From Dehalococcoidia bacterium (GTDB taxonomy: Bacteria; Chloroflexota; Dehalococcoidia; UBA2979), in assembly GCA_028279505.1 (NCBI GenBank), contig JANQNP010000010.1:89677-153676 (forward strand): a DNA stretch of 64,000 nucleotides, in the 5' to 3' direction. The position numbers were made by a program, and so were the translations under genes. How positions within the stretch are numbered: the first letter of the stretch is position 1; each line of letters begins with the position of its first letter. Below, in pieces: positions 25,288 to 34,465 of this stretch. The notes beneath the pieces are model-generated. The model made no database searches. It worked only from the letters and a program-made list of their open reading frames with translations, and had not been told where the DNA came from.

Positions 25288-25473
25288 GCTGACACGACCT
25301 TCCGGCTCGGCAATTCCGTTCGTGATACTACGGCCCTGACGGACGGTCTACGCGCTGGCCGACACTCGACGGCATCGCGCCAGCGCAGCAACGTCGGTTC
25401 CTCGTGCGGTCAGGCGCACTCGATCCGCGCCGCAACGGCTAGCGACTCCAGTCGCCGAGGCTCCGGACGGCCG

Positions 25474-27255
25474 CTAGTCCGCCCAGCGGAACCGCTCTGA
25501 GGGCGCCCAGCCCGTCGTCCCGTCGCTGGACTCGACGTGGAGCCACCACGCCTCCCCGAACGGCAGCGTCCGGTCCGGTTCAATCAGGCACTCCCTGGCG
25601 GATTGGCAGAAGTCGCTCCGCCCCGCGACATGAGTCACCACCGCCCCGGAGACGAGCGCCGCCACCACCCTGGCGTTCTCGTTCGGCCTCGCGTGAACGG
25701 TCGCCTCGGTCCCGCCAACGACCTCGAGTCGCTGAACGTCGGTGAACGGCGGCCACTCGACCCGCACGTCGGGACCGAGCGGCGCCACCGCACCGGAGCC
25801 GCCGTCGCCGGCGAAGAAGTGGAGACGCGCGAATCGCAGCTCAGTCCCGTCGGGACTCAAATGCTGCTGTCGGTACCAGGTGATCCCGTTGGCCCACCGC
25901 TCCGCGAGGGCAACCGGCGGAGTCGCCGCCGTCAGCGCGGCATCCACGACCTGCCCGCCGTAGACGAAGAGCCCCGGGTCGTGCGGAGCAGCGACCGGCA
26001 CCACCTCGAGATCGAACGGTAGCTCTCGCAGTGAACCGTCGACCCCAAGGACGTCGTAGCCGTCGGGAGTGGCGATGATCAGCCCCGAGCTATCGGCCAA
26101 CCAGCCGAGGGCCCGCGACTCGTAGCGCGTCAACGACGCCTGTGCGGCTCGGAATCGGACGGTGCCGTCGTCAAGGCTCGCGATCGTCACCGTCGGCCAC
26201 ATCAGCGGCATGCCAAGACCAACTGGCGTCCCGCCCGGAAGCTGCCCCTGCCACGCCACCCACCGTCCATCCGGCGACACGCGAAGGTTTCCGTTGTACG
26301 GACCGCCGGTCGTGCCACGAGGATCGATCACGCCCTCGACCGCGATCCCGCCGTCCCCGTCGAACCGCTGGAACCGCAGCTCGCGCGCATTACCGTCGCC
26401 CACGCGAGACCATTGCACCCGAACGAAAGCACCATCGTCCGCTGGCTGGATCCCCCGTCCCCACGCCTCGAGACCCATCGAGGTAACCAGCCCGGTCCGC
26501 AGCTCGAGCCAGTACAGCGCGCCAGCCTGACCGAGGATCGCTCGATCCGCATCGACCGGCGTGATGGTGACGCCTTCGATACCCACCACCGGTAAGTCAA
26601 ACCTGCTGAGGACGTCGCCGGGGGCACCTTCCAGATCCACAACCGCGAACGAATCATCGGAGCGAAACACCGCCAGCCCGCGCTCGTTCGGCATCCCGAC
26701 CAGCTCCCACCCCACGAGGTAGCTCGATCCGCTCAGTCGGTCGGTCAGCGTCGACCGCCAGATGCTTGCGCCGTCGACATACTCGAACGTCGAGGCCACG
26801 AACCAGCGCCCCCGGTCGCCGAAGCGAACACTTGTCATCTCGCCGCTCGGCGGCGTCCACAGCTCCAGCTCCCCGGACGCGACGTCGAGGAACGCCACCC
26901 CGCTGGGCTCCTCCGGCACCTCATCGAGGGCGATCCGTCCGCGCAGAGGCCCGTCGTCGATCGGACCGCTGACCGGCCTGTCCACCGCCGGGGCCTGATC
27001 GGCCGCCGGCGTCGCGCTGGCGCCCACTGGACTCGCCTCCGCCGTTGGCGTTGCGCTCGCATTTCCGCCGTTCGGCTGGACCGTTGGTGTCGGTGTCGGA
27101 TCCAGCGTTGTGGCTGACCCGTGTCTCGGCGACGCCTCCGGCGCGGGCGTCCCGACCACCGTCCCCTCGGGCGTCCGCGATTCGGTCCCTCCGGTACAGG
27201 CCATGCTCACGGCGACCAGCAACGCGAGTACGAGGGAGACCCGGGGCTTGCTCAT
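25474..27255 (-). CDS. Lipoprotein with Pro/Thr-rich linker, beta-propeller-like body and SH3-like C-terminus
   Basis: 593 residues from the ATG at 27255; an earlier start adds 41 residues that push the signal peptide inside. Signal peptide VSLVLALLVAVSM then lipobox Cys near 20 (SMAC). Residues ~22-110 are a low-complexity Thr/Pro/Ala/Ser linker typical of proteins crossing the wall. The middle (~130-500) has repeating strands with blade-like phrases such as RVSPDGRWVAWQG and RALGWLADSSGLIIATPDG, suggesting a TolB/WD-like propeller. The last ~80 residues (ATVHARPNENARVVAALVSG ... WWLHVESSDGTTGWAP) fit a bacterial SH3 domain. No enzyme residues were recognised; probably a cell-surface sensor or binding protein. 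One of three lipoproteins of this build in the window. Confidence 0.72.
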   Translation of the reverse strand: MSKPRVSLVLALLVAVSMACTGGTESRTPEGTVVGTPAPEASPRHGSATTLDPTPTPTVQPNGGNASATPTAEASPVGASATPAADQAPAVDRPVSGPIDDGPLRGRIALDEVPEEPSGVAFLDVASGELELWTPPSGEMTSVRFGDRGRWFVASTFEYVDGASIWRSTLTDRLSGSSYLVGWELVGMPNERGLAVFRSDDSFAVVDLEGAPGDVLSRFDLPVVGIEGVTITPVDADRAILGQAGALYWLELRTGLVTSMGLEAWGRGIQPADDGAFVRVQWSRVGDGNARELRFQRFDGDGGIAVEGVIDPRGTTGGPYNGNLRVSPDGRWVAWQGQLPGGTPVGLGMPLMWPTVTIASLDDGTVRFRAAQASLTRYESRALGWLADSSGLIIATPDGYDVLGVDGSLRELPFDLEVVPVAAPHDPGLFVYGGQVVDAALTAATPPVALAERWANGITWYRQQHLSPDGTELRFARLHFFAGDGGSGAVAPLGPDVRVEWPPFTDVQRLEVVGGTEATVHARPNENARVVAALVSGAVVTHVAGRSDFCQSARECLIEPDRTLPFGEAWWLHVESSDGTTGWAPSERFRWAD

Positions 27256-27387
27256 CGTCGATCGTCGACTACCCATACCCGCGCGTGAATCTCCAGTCAG
27301 ACGAGCGAGGCGCGGTGGCGGTTCCCGCCAGCGCGGCTCCGGTGGCGAGCCCGGGCCACTCCCGAGGGCGCAACCCACCGCCGCTGC

Positions 27388-27393
27388 TACCCT
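27388..27393 (+). promoter_or_regulatory. -10-like hexamer TACCCT, leaderless start of prfA
   Basis: TACCCT preceded by GC and ending 6 bases before the prfA ATG at 27400. Confidence 0.4.
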
Positions 27394-27399
27394 GATTCG

Positions 27400-28464
27400 A
27401 TGCTGGAACGACTCGCCGAAATCGAAGCCCGCTTCGAGGAGCTGACCGAACTACTCGCTGACCCGGAGGTCCTCGCAGACCACCGGCGTATCGAGGAGAT
27501 CGGCCGCGAGCGCTCGCAGCTCCAGGTCATCGTCGACCTCTACCGCACCTACCGCGAGAAAGAGACCGCCCTCGCCGACGCGCGCGCCCTCCTCGAAGAC
27601 GACGACGAAGAGATGCGTGAACTCGGCCGCGACGAGGAACAGCGCCTCGCCCCGGAGCTCGAGGACCTCGAGCAGCAGCTCAAGGTCGCCCTCCTGCCGA
27701 AGGATCCAGCCGACGAGAAGAACGTCATCGTCGAAATTCGCTCCGGCGCCGGCGGCGACGAGGCCGGCCTCTTCGCCGCCGACCTCTTCCGCATGTACCA
27801 GCGCTTCGCCGAGCGCCAGAACTGGAAGGTCGAGGTCCTCAACACCTCCGCCGCCCACTCCGGCGGCTTCAAGGAGATCACCTTCGAGCTGAACGGCCAG
27901 GGCGCCTTCTCACGCCTCAAGTACGAGTCCGGCGTCCACCGCGTCCAGCGTGTCCCCGAGACCGAATCCCAGGGGCGCGTCCACACCTCGACCGCCACCG
28001 TCGCAGTCCTCCCCGAGGTCGACGACATCGACATCGACATCGACTGGAACGACGTCCGCATCGACATCTTCCACTCGGGCGGCGCCGGCGGGCAGAACGT
28101 CAACAAGGTCGCCACCGCCGTCCGCATGACCCACGAGCCATCCGGCATCGTCGTCGTCTGTCAGGACGAGCGCTCCCAGGCCAAGAACCGCGCGAGGGCC
28201 GAGTCCGTCCTCCGCGCCCGCCTCTACGAGATGGAGCGCGAGAAGCGCGAGGCCGAGGAGTCAGCCGCCCGCCGCTCCCAGGTCGGCAGCGGCGACCGCG
28301 CCGAGAAGATCCGCACCTATAACTTCCCCCAGGACCGCATCACCGATCACCGCGTCAGCCTCACCATCCACGGCATGCCCCGCGTCATGGACGGCGAGAT
28401 CGACGAGCTCATCAACGCCGTCAGCGCCGACGAAGAAGCCCGCCTCCTCGCCGCCGCCTCCTAG
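27400..28464 (+). CDS. prfA: Peptide chain release factor 1
   Basis: 354 residues, the standard RF1 length. It reads UAG and UAA stop codons and triggers peptidyl-tRNA hydrolysis. The GGQ motif is at 230-232 in HSGGAGGQNVNK; the Gln is the methylation target of PrmC, encoded two genes downstream. The codon-recognition tripeptide is PET at 186-188 (RVPETESQGRVHTS), the RF1-type position rather than the SPF of RF2. The N-terminal helical domain is complete. First gene of a prfA-rlm-prmC operon; the next gene starts 22 bases after its stop. Confidence 0.97.
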   Translation: MLERLAEIEARFEELTELLADPEVLADHRRIEEIGRERSQLQVIVDLYRTYREKETALADARALLEDDDEEMRELGRDEEQRLAPELEDLEQQLKVALLPKDPADEKNVIVEIRSGAGGDEAGLFAADLFRMYQRFAERQNWKVEVLNTSAAHSGGFKEITFELNGQGAFSRLKYESGVHRVQRVPETESQGRVHTSTATVAVLPEVDDIDIDIDWNDVRIDIFHSGGAGGQNVNKVATAVRMTHEPSGIVVVCQDERSQAKNRARAESVLRARLYEMEREKREAEESAARRSQVGSGDRAEKIRTYNFPQDRITDHRVSLTIHGMPRVMDGEIDELINAVSADEEARLLAAAS

Positions 28465-28486
28465 TCCGGCACCTCCGAGGGCGCCG

Positions 28487-29329
28487 ATGATCACCAGCAC
28501 CTCGAACGACCGCGTCAAAGCGATCCGCGCCCTCAAGCGCCGCAAAGAGCGCGACGCTCGAGGGCTCGCCTACGTCGAGGGCATCCGCGCCGTCCTCACC
28601 GCGATCGAGTCGGACGCCGATATCGCCCTCCTCGTCATCGCCCCCGACCTCCTCACCAGCGCCACCGCCCGCGCCGCCCTGCAGCGCGCCAACACCGAGG
28701 GCATCGAACTCCTCGAGGTCTCCCGACAGGTCTTCGACTCCCTCTCCAACCGCGACGGCCCGCAGGGCCTCGCTGCCGTCATCTGCCAGCGCTGGCGCCC
28801 CCTCGACTCCGTCACCCTCGAGGACGGCGACCGCTGGCTCGCCCTCACCGCCGTCCAGGACCCGGGCAACCTCGGCACCATCCTCCGCACCGCCGACGCC
28901 TCCGGTGCCACCGGCGTCATCCTCCTCGAGTCAGGCGCCGACCCCTGGGACCCCACCGCCATCCGCGCCAGCACCGGCGCCGTCTTCACCCAGCACCTCG
29001 TCCGCGCCGATTGGGCGTCGTTCACCGCCTGGGCCTCCGCTAGCGGAGCCACGGTCGTCGGCGCCACCGACGACGCCAAAACCACCTACCGAGGCGCCGA
29101 CTACGGCTCCCGCACCGTCGTCCTGCTCGGCAGCGAGCGCGAAGGCCTGACCGAGGCCCAACGAGACTTCTGCAACGCGCTCGTCGCCATCCCGATGCGC
29201 GGTTCCGTCGACTCGCTCAACCTCGGCGTCGCCGCCTCGCTCGTCGCCTACGAGGTCATGCACCAGCGCGAAGCCTCGCCCACCCCACCCCCCACCGAGA
29301 CCACCCCACCCACTGAGGCCACGCGGTGA
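28487..29329 (+). CDS. SpoU/TrmH-family RNA 2'-O-methyltransferase
   Basis: 280 residues. The N-terminal substrate-binding domain (~1-95) begins ITSTSNDRVKAIRALKRRKERDARGLAYVEG and the SPOUT catalytic domain follows (~105-260). Motif 1 is in ALTAVQDPGNLGTILRTADASG; motif 2 in VVLLGSEREGL; motif 3 in PMRGSVDSLNLGVAASLVAYE, which forms the knot that binds SAM. This domain order is that of 23S rRNA methyltransferases such as RlmB or the TsnR type; the target nucleotide cannot be assigned. The C-terminus is a Thr/Pro tail. The stop overlaps the prmC GTG by 4 bases. Confidence 0.9.
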   Translation: MITSTSNDRVKAIRALKRRKERDARGLAYVEGIRAVLTAIESDADIALLVIAPDLLTSATARAALQRANTEGIELLEVSRQVFDSLSNRDGPQGLAAVICQRWRPLDSVTLEDGDRWLALTAVQDPGNLGTILRTADASGATGVILLESGADPWDPTAIRASTGAVFTQHLVRADWASFTAWASASGATVVGATDDAKTTYRGADYGSRTVVLLGSEREGLTEAQRDFCNALVAIPMRGSVDSLNLGVAASLVAYEVMHQREASPTPPPTETTPPTEATR

Positions 29330-30216
29330 CCGACCCGCTGCGCGACCTGCTCCGCACTGCCGCCGATCGACTGCTCGAAGTCGCCGCCGCCGACGACCTC
29401 GACGAGGCCCGCCTCGAGGTCGAACTCCTCTACGGCCGCGCCGCCAACCTCGATCGCGTCCACGTCCTCGCCGCCGGCGGCGATCCCCCCACTCCCGAGG
29501 CCATCGAACCCTTCGAGGCCCTCCTCGAACGCCGCCTCGCCCACGAACCGCTCGCCTACATACTCGGCGAGCGCGAGTTCTACGGCCTCACGTTCCAGGT
29601 CGGCGAGGGCGCGCTCGTCCCCCGCCCTGAGACCGAGACGCTCGTCGGGGCCGGCCTCGCCGCCATCCGCGAGCACCCGCGCTCCCACCGCCTCGTCCGC
29701 GTCGCCGACATCGGCACCGGCAGCGGCATCGTCGCCCTCTCCGTCGCCCGCCACGCCCCCGCGGTCAAGATGTTCGCCGTCGACGCCTCCACCGCGGCCC
29801 TCCAGTGGGCCGGCAAGAACATGCGCCGCCTCGGCCCCATCGAGCGTGTCGTACTCCTCGCCGGCGACCTCCTCGAGCCGCTCACAGAGCCCCTCGACGT
29901 CGTCCTCGCCAACCTGCCCTACGTCCCCACCGACGAGTACGAAACCCTCCCCGACGAGATCCGCGCCCACGAACCCGAAGTCGCCGTCGACGGCGGCGAC
30001 GACGGCCTCGACATCTACCGCCGCTTCGCAGAGCAGCTCCCCGCGCACGTCGCGAATGACACCTACGCCGTCCTCATCGAGATCGGCGCCGGCCAGGCCC
30101 TCTTCGCCGAGGACATCCTCCTCAACGCCCTCGGCCGCCCCGCCACCGCCGAGGTCCGCACCCACCGCGACCTCCGCGACATCCGCCGCGTCGTCGAGGT
30201 CCGCGTCGGCTACTAG
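29326..30216 (+). CDS. prmC: Peptide chain release factor N(5)-glutamine methyltransferase
   Basis: 296 residues. The N-terminal helical bundle (~1-80) ends with AYILGEREFYGLTFQV, the family's conserved link. The SAM-binding loop is ADIGTGSGIVALSVA (127-141). The catalytic tetrapeptide, normally NPPY, is NLPY at 196-199 (DVVLANLPYVP); the side chains that hold Gln (Asn and Tyr) are kept. It methylates the GGQ glutamine of RF1/RF2. The location two genes after prfA supports the call. It starts at GTG overlapping the upstream stop. Confidence 0.93.
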   Translation: MTDPLRDLLRTAADRLLEVAAADDLDEARLEVELLYGRAANLDRVHVLAAGGDPPTPEAIEPFEALLERRLAHEPLAYILGEREFYGLTFQVGEGALVPRPETETLVGAGLAAIREHPRSHRLVRVADIGTGSGIVALSVARHAPAVKMFAVDASTAALQWAGKNMRRLGPIERVVLLAGDLLEPLTEPLDVVLANLPYVPTDEYETLPDEIRAHEPEVAVDGGDDGLDIYRRFAEQLPAHVANDTYAVLIEIGAGQALFAEDILLNALGRPATAEVRTHRDLRDIRRVVEVRVGY

Positions 30217-30312
30217 CCCTCAGGCGCTCCGTCCGCTCCTGACGCGCGTCAGCGCCCCCGTCCGCTGCTCCCATGACGAGCAGCTTCCTCCCCGTACACT
30301 GACTCACAACTG

Positions 30313-31668
30313 ATGCGAGTCACCCGGTCGATCGTCCTGGTCAGCGTGCTCCTGCTCGGGGGCCTCGCCGGCGGCTGCACCTCCGGTGACGACGATCCCG
30401 AGGGCAGTCCAACCTCCACAGCGGTCCCGTCGCCAACGGGCACGGTTGCAGCCACTGAACCGCCCGCCGCCACCCCGACGGAACCTCCCGCCACCCCAAC
30501 GCAGGCGCCCCCCGTCGAACGAATCGAGATTGAGACGTCCGCCGCCCCGCTGCTGTCGATTCCGAACGACGTCGTCATGCCGCTCACCAACACTCGCGAC
30601 GGCGCGATCGTTGGGCTGACCGAGATGCTCGAGGGCGGCGAGTGGGCCGCGGTCGAGGATGTCGCATGGATCGAGCGAAGGTTCCTCCAGGCGTCCGACT
30701 CCGAACTCGCGCGGCTCCCCGTGCTCTCGAGGCGCGATGCGGTGACGGTCCTCGGGCCGCCGCACGCAGGCCAGACACGCACCGGCATCTCGGAGTTCGA
30801 CCGGGTCATCGACGCAGTCCTCACCCGCGACCACGAATCTCTCGTTGGCGCGCTGCAGATCCAGGAGGTGCCCTGCGCCGAACCGAGTGGCATCGGCAGT
30901 CCACTCCCTTGTCCAGCAGGGGCCCCGATGGGTACGCCGCTCCCACAGATCGCTGTGTCCAGCTGCGAGGTAGGGGTCGTCGCACCCGACCAGATTGCCG
31001 CCCAAGTCGACCTGTTCTTCAGCAGCGACGGCGCGATCGGCTTCCACGGAATCGGCCTCGTCGAACTGTGGGAGAACGCTCCCTACGAACTCGGCGACTA
31101 CCTGCTCCTGTTCCAGCTCGGCCCTCGTGCGAGGGCGATCGGCGTGAGCCTCGATCGATCGGGCGAGGCGCCAGTCGGCGCAGTGCATCTCATCACCGGC
31201 TGTGATCTGTCGGTCGCAAGCGCCTACGTCCGAAGCGACCGAGACCGCGGGTGGGTCGTTGAGCCCCCGTTGCCGCTCGCTCTCGCCGAGATCGGTGACC
31301 GACCACAGGACGCCCTGCACCGCTTCCTCTCGCATCTCATCGCCACAGTCGAGGACGGCGCCCGGGCCGAGGCGGCGCGCGGTGAAGTCGCCGACACGGC
31401 GTGGGAAGCCTTCATCGAGGGCTACGACGACTTCTCGCTCATCCTCGGCTTGTCTCAGTTCGCCACCGGCGATCGCTCATCCGACGTGCCGCCGATCCGC
31501 TACACCGTCGGCCTGGCGAAGGCCGAGGGCGACAGCGCCACGGTCAACTTCACGCTCGAGTTCGGCGATACCGAGGCCAATCCGATCGCGCGCTCGGCGC
31601 AACTCGAGCGACGCGTCGACGGCGACTGGCAGAGCATCGCTGTCAGCGACGCGCAGCCGCTGCCCTAG
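30313..31668 (+). CDS. Lipoprotein with Pro/Thr-rich linker
   Basis: 451 residues. Signal peptide MRVTRSIVLVSVLLLGGLAGGC with the lipid Cys at 22, then a Thr/Pro/Ala linker to about residue 68, then an alpha/beta body. The body has four Cys (around 200, 213, 231 and 303) that could form two disulfides. Two mid-region phrases (FFSSDGAIGFHGIGLVELWE; YLLLFQLGPRARAIGVSL) look like sheet segments; the C-terminal part (VNFTLEFGDTEANPIAR ... DGDWQSIAV) looks like an NTF2/immunoglobulin-like sheet. No family assigned. The upstream GTACACT may be its -10 (12 bases from the ATG). The 3' end overlaps the convergent NUDIX gene in the bases CTAG. Confidence 0.65.
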   Translation: MRVTRSIVLVSVLLLGGLAGGCTSGDDDPEGSPTSTAVPSPTGTVAATEPPAATPTEPPATPTQAPPVERIEIETSAAPLLSIPNDVVMPLTNTRDGAIVGLTEMLEGGEWAAVEDVAWIERRFLQASDSELARLPVLSRRDAVTVLGPPHAGQTRTGISEFDRVIDAVLTRDHESLVGALQIQEVPCAEPSGIGSPLPCPAGAPMGTPLPQIAVSSCEVGVVAPDQIAAQVDLFFSSDGAIGFHGIGLVELWENAPYELGDYLLLFQLGPRARAIGVSLDRSGEAPVGAVHLITGCDLSVASAYVRSDRDRGWVVEPPLPLALAEIGDRPQDALHRFLSHLIATVEDGARAEAARGEVADTAWEAFIEGYDDFSLILGLSQFATGDRSSDVPPIRYTVGLAKAEGDSATVNFTLEFGDTEANPIARSAQLERRVDGDWQSIAVSDAQPLP

Positions 31669-32153
31669 CGACCCGCCGCCCGCGCCTCCCGCACCCACCG
31701 CTCGAGGAACCAGTCGGGCACCCCACCCACCGAGCCGCGCGCGAGCTCATCGAGGCCAACCAACCGCCGAGCCCTGATCTCGTGCTGCGGCTCCCACGGC
31801 AGGAGTCGGACCGACGCACGCCACAGCGACCGCACGAGGACCGTCCCCGCCTGAGTCCCGTCGACGCACTCGCCGCGACTGAAGCCGAGCAGCACCGCGT
31901 CTTCGACGACGGCGCAGGCCTCCTCGCGCACCTCGCGGTCCAGCGTCGCGCGCCACCCCTCGTCGCCCTCCGGGCGTCCGCCCGGTAGATCCCAGACGGC
32001 CCCGTCCTCGCTCACGAGCACCGCCTCGCGCTCCGCAGTCAGGCAGATCGCCGCGGATCCGTGGCGCGTCCCGCTCGGCTCGACCTCGGCCGCGTGCCAC
32101 GACACCGACCACCACTGCCCGTACATCTCGAAGAGCGCTCGCTCGTCTGTCAT
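31665..32153 (-). CDS. NUDIX hydrolase
   Basis: 162 residues, one NUDIX domain. The NUDIX box lies near 65-92: GGRPEGDEGWRATLDREV then REEA. The spacing G-x5-E-x7-RE-V-x-EE is correct, so the metal-binding Glu residues are kept; the final Gly of the box is replaced by Cys. NUDIX enzymes cleave nucleoside diphosphates linked to another moiety; the substrate is not predictable here. The flanking PWEPQHEIRARRLVGLDELA suggests the usual C-terminal strand-helix. A TAGACT hexamer at 32199-32204 (minus) may be the -10. It converges with the lipoprotein gene. Confidence 0.85.
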   Translation of the reverse strand: MTDERALFEMYGQWWSVSWHAAEVEPSGTRHGSAAICLTAEREAVLVSEDGAVWDLPGGRPEGDEGWRATLDREVREEACAVVEDAVLLGFSRGECVDGTQAGTVLVRSLWRASVRLLPWEPQHEIRARRLVGLDELARGSVGGVPDWFLERWVREARAAGR

Positions 32154-32235
32154 CGACCGCTATCCGCCACCCGAGTCTCTGTTCGTCAGGGAACCGCCAG
32201 TCTACGCCCGTCGTTATGACGCCAACGGAGGCGTG

Positions 32236-33036
32236 ATGCGACGTTGGTGCCGTGCCGTCATTCCAGCCCCGATCCGGCGTACCGTCGCCGTCCTCCGGCG
32301 CGGACTCCGCGACCTCGCCTCCCGCGAACGATTCGCAGCCCGACGCGACTGGGACGGCCCGCATTACCCGTTCGAAGAGTACGCCCTGCCGATGATCGTC
32401 TACCCCGGGCAAGAGCACGCCGCGGACGCGAAGCACAACAACTCCCGGCTGCTCGCCGGCTCACTCAGCGGCTCGGTCATCGAACCGGGCGAGACCTGGT
32501 CGTTATGGAAACTCGCCGGCGCGCCGACTCGCGCCAAGGGCTATGGCGAAGCCGCCGCGATCGTGAACGGCGAGCTGACTACCGCTGTCGGTGGCGCCAC
32601 CTGCCTCGTCTCAACCGTCGTGTTCAACGCCGGTCTGCTCGCCGGCCTCGAGGTCGTAGAACGCGCGCATCACTCCGTCGACACCTACGGCGACCGCCGC
32701 TACTTCGAACTCGGCCGCGACGCCACCATCGAGTACGGCTACCTCGACCTCCGCTTCCGCAACCCCTTCCCCTGGCCCCTCCGCCTCGACGTCCACGTCG
32801 ACCCCACCGAGGTCCGCGCCGCCTTCCATGCCCCGCTCCCCCGCCCCTTCGAGGTCAATGTCACCGTCGAGGTGGATCGGCCGGCGCCCGACCTCATCCA
32901 CGCGCGCACCCGCCGTCGCGTGAGCGGACCAATGATCCCCACACAGACCTGGCTCGACCACTCCACATACCGCGTCGCGACCGAACCACACCCGGCCCCC
33001 TCGCCGAGTCCCCTCCGGAGCCTCCCGACGACCTGA
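32236..33036 (+). CDS. VanW family protein
   Basis: 266 residues. The start at ATG 32236 is preferred over GTG 32233 because GGAGG (32227-32231) is 4 bases upstream of the ATG. The VanW core is clear: NNSRLLAGSLSGSVIEPGETWS, GYGEAAAIVNGELTTAVGG, the Cys in GGATCLVSTVVFNA, LEVVERAHHSVDTYG and the DATIEYGYLDLRFRN strand. The family's usual GGGICQVSTTLYNA is altered to GGATCLVSTVVFNA. There is no signal peptide or membrane helix, unlike many VanW proteins, so it may be cytoplasmic. Biochemical function unknown; the name comes from vancomycin-resistance clusters but does not imply resistance. Confidence 0.85.
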   Translation: MRRWCRAVIPAPIRRTVAVLRRGLRDLASRERFAARRDWDGPHYPFEEYALPMIVYPGQEHAADAKHNNSRLLAGSLSGSVIEPGETWSLWKLAGAPTRAKGYGEAAAIVNGELTTAVGGATCLVSTVVFNAGLLAGLEVVERAHHSVDTYGDRRYFELGRDATIEYGYLDLRFRNPFPWPLRLDVHVDPTEVRAAFHAPLPRPFEVNVTVEVDRPAPDLIHARTRRRVSGPMIPTQTWLDHSTYRVATEPHPAPSPSPLRSLPTT

Positions 33037-33098
33037 CGCTCGTCAACTCAGCCACGGGACCAAGGCCTGCGTCCCGAGGCGCGCCACCCCAGAGGACA

Positions 33099-33125
33099 GA
33101 GAAAAGGCCACGGCTCCCGCCGTTG
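33099..33125 (-). terminator. Rho-independent terminator downstream of guaB3
   Basis: On the minus strand: CAACGGC-GGGA-GCCGTGG (one mismatch) followed by CCTTTTCTCT. It lies about 50 bases after the guaB3 stop. Confidence 0.6.
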
Positions 33126-33174
33126 CCTGTCGCGTAGCGACGTCGAGACAGCGGAGCCTGCGGAGCAGGCCCGG

Positions 33175-34392
33175 CTAGACTCCTGCGGGCCGCGTCTGCG
33201 CGATCTGGTAGATCTTGCCCTCGGTCTTGATCGACGGCGCGATGATCATTCGCGAGTCGTGGAACTCCTTGATCGTGCGCGCCCCACATGTCGCCATCGA
33301 GGTCGCCAGCGCACCAACGAGGTTCTCCGTCCCGTCCGTCTTCGACGTCGGCCCGAAGAGCAGCTTCTCGACGCTGTGCGTCTGCCCCACCTTGACGCGC
33401 ACCCCTCGAGGCAGCATCGCGTGTGGCGTCGCCATGCCCCAGTGGAACCCGCGGCCCGGTGCGCCCTCGCAGCTCGCGAACGGCGAACCGATCATCACCG
33501 CGTCCGCGCCGGCGCAGATCGACTTCGACACGTCGCCGCCGGTGCGGAGGCCACCGTCGGTGATGATTGGGACGTAGCGGCCGGTCCGCTCCAGGTACAC
33601 ATCCCGCGCGTACGCCGTCTCGATCGTCGCGCTCACCTGCGGCATCCCGATGCCCAGCACCTCTCTCGAGGTACAGGCGGCGCCGGGCCCGACCCCGACC
33701 AACACACCGTGAATCCCAGTCTCCATCAGCTCCAGCGTCGCGTTGAAGTCGACCGTGTTCCCAACGAGGATCGGCACCCCGTCCATCTGCTCCACCAGCT
33801 CGTCGAGCTGCAGCCCCTTCAGCGAACTCGACACGTGGCGCGCGGTCGTCACCGTCGACGCGACGACGAAGTAGTCCGTCCCCGCGTCCTTCGTGATCGG
33901 CGCAAACTTCTTCGTGTTCTGCGGCGTCCCGGCGACGATCGCCATCCCGCCGCCGGCCTTGATCTCCTCGACCCGCTGGCCAACCAGGTGCTCCTTCACA
34001 GGCTCGCTGTAGATCCGCTGGATCGTCGCCGTCGCCTCCTCGACGGATGCCGCCGCGATCTCATCGAGGACCGCGTCAGCATCCTCATACCGCGTCCACA
34101 CCCCATCGAGGTTCAACACCGCCAGCCCGCCAAGCTGCGACATCTTGATCGCGAACTTCGGGTCCACCACCCCATCCATCGAGGACGCGATGATCGGCGT
34201 ACGGAACGTGTGCTCCCCCAGCGTGAAGCTCGGCTCAACCAGATCCGGGTTCGTCGTTACCGCCCCCGGCACGATCGCCACATCGTCGAACCCGTAGCTG
34301 TGATCCAGCGACTTCGGCCGAGCGGCCATCCGCTCGAGTTCCTCGTTACTGGGCTTCGTCGTCGCCGGCTTGTCGAGTACCACAGTCCCCAC
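33175..34392 (-). CDS. guaB3: GuaB3-family IMP dehydrogenase-related protein
   Basis: 405 residues, a TIM barrel without the CBS pair of normal IMPDH. Family features: SYGFDDVAIVPGAVTTNP, PIIASSMDGVVDP, GNTVDFNATLELMETG, the loop VGPGAACTSREVLGIGMPQ with the catalytic-position Cys, PIITDGGLRTGGDVSK and MIGSPFASCEGAPGRG. These match the GuaB3 (IMPDH-related 2) group found mainly in Actinobacteria and related phyla; it probably acts on IMP/GMP-type purine nucleotides, but the exact reaction is not settled. GTG start at 34392 or at 34383. The upstream leader holds two hairpins whose arms can exchange partners. Monocistronic, with a terminator. Confidence 0.85.
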   Translation of the reverse strand: MGTVVLDKPATTKPSNEELERMAARPKSLDHSYGFDDVAIVPGAVTTNPDLVEPSFTLGEHTFRTPIIASSMDGVVDPKFAIKMSQLGGLAVLNLDGVWTRYEDADAVLDEIAAASVEEATATIQRIYSEPVKEHLVGQRVEEIKAGGGMAIVAGTPQNTKKFAPITKDAGTDYFVVASTVTTARHVSSSLKGLQLDELVEQMDGVPILVGNTVDFNATLELMETGIHGVLVGVGPGAACTSREVLGIGMPQVSATIETAYARDVYLERTGRYVPIITDGGLRTGGDVSKSICAGADAVMIGSPFASCEGAPGRGFHWGMATPHAMLPRGVRVKVGQTHSVEKLLFGPTSKTDGTENLVGALATSMATCGARTIKEFHDSRMIIAPSIKTEGKIYQIAQTRPAGV

Positions 34393-34404
34393 CCCTTAAC
34401 GCGA

Positions 34405-34465
34405 GAACCCCTCTCAGGAGGGGTTCCCGTCAAAACGCGCGCGCAGCCCCTCCAAAATCGGAGGG
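34405..34465 (-). promoter_or_regulatory. Leader with two exchangeable hairpins upstream of guaB3
   Basis: Hairpin 1: GAACCCCTC/GAGGGGTTC with a 4-base loop (34405-34426). Hairpin 2: CCCTCC/GGAGGG with a 6-base loop (34448-34465). The CCCCTCC arm of one can also pair with the GGAGGGG arm of the other, giving an alternative fold just before the start codon. Regulation of guaB3 is inferred. Confidence 0.35.

Noticed and set aside
34405..34426. Perfect hairpin read as a terminator
   Set aside because: No T-run on either side; it fits better as a leader structure of guaB3.
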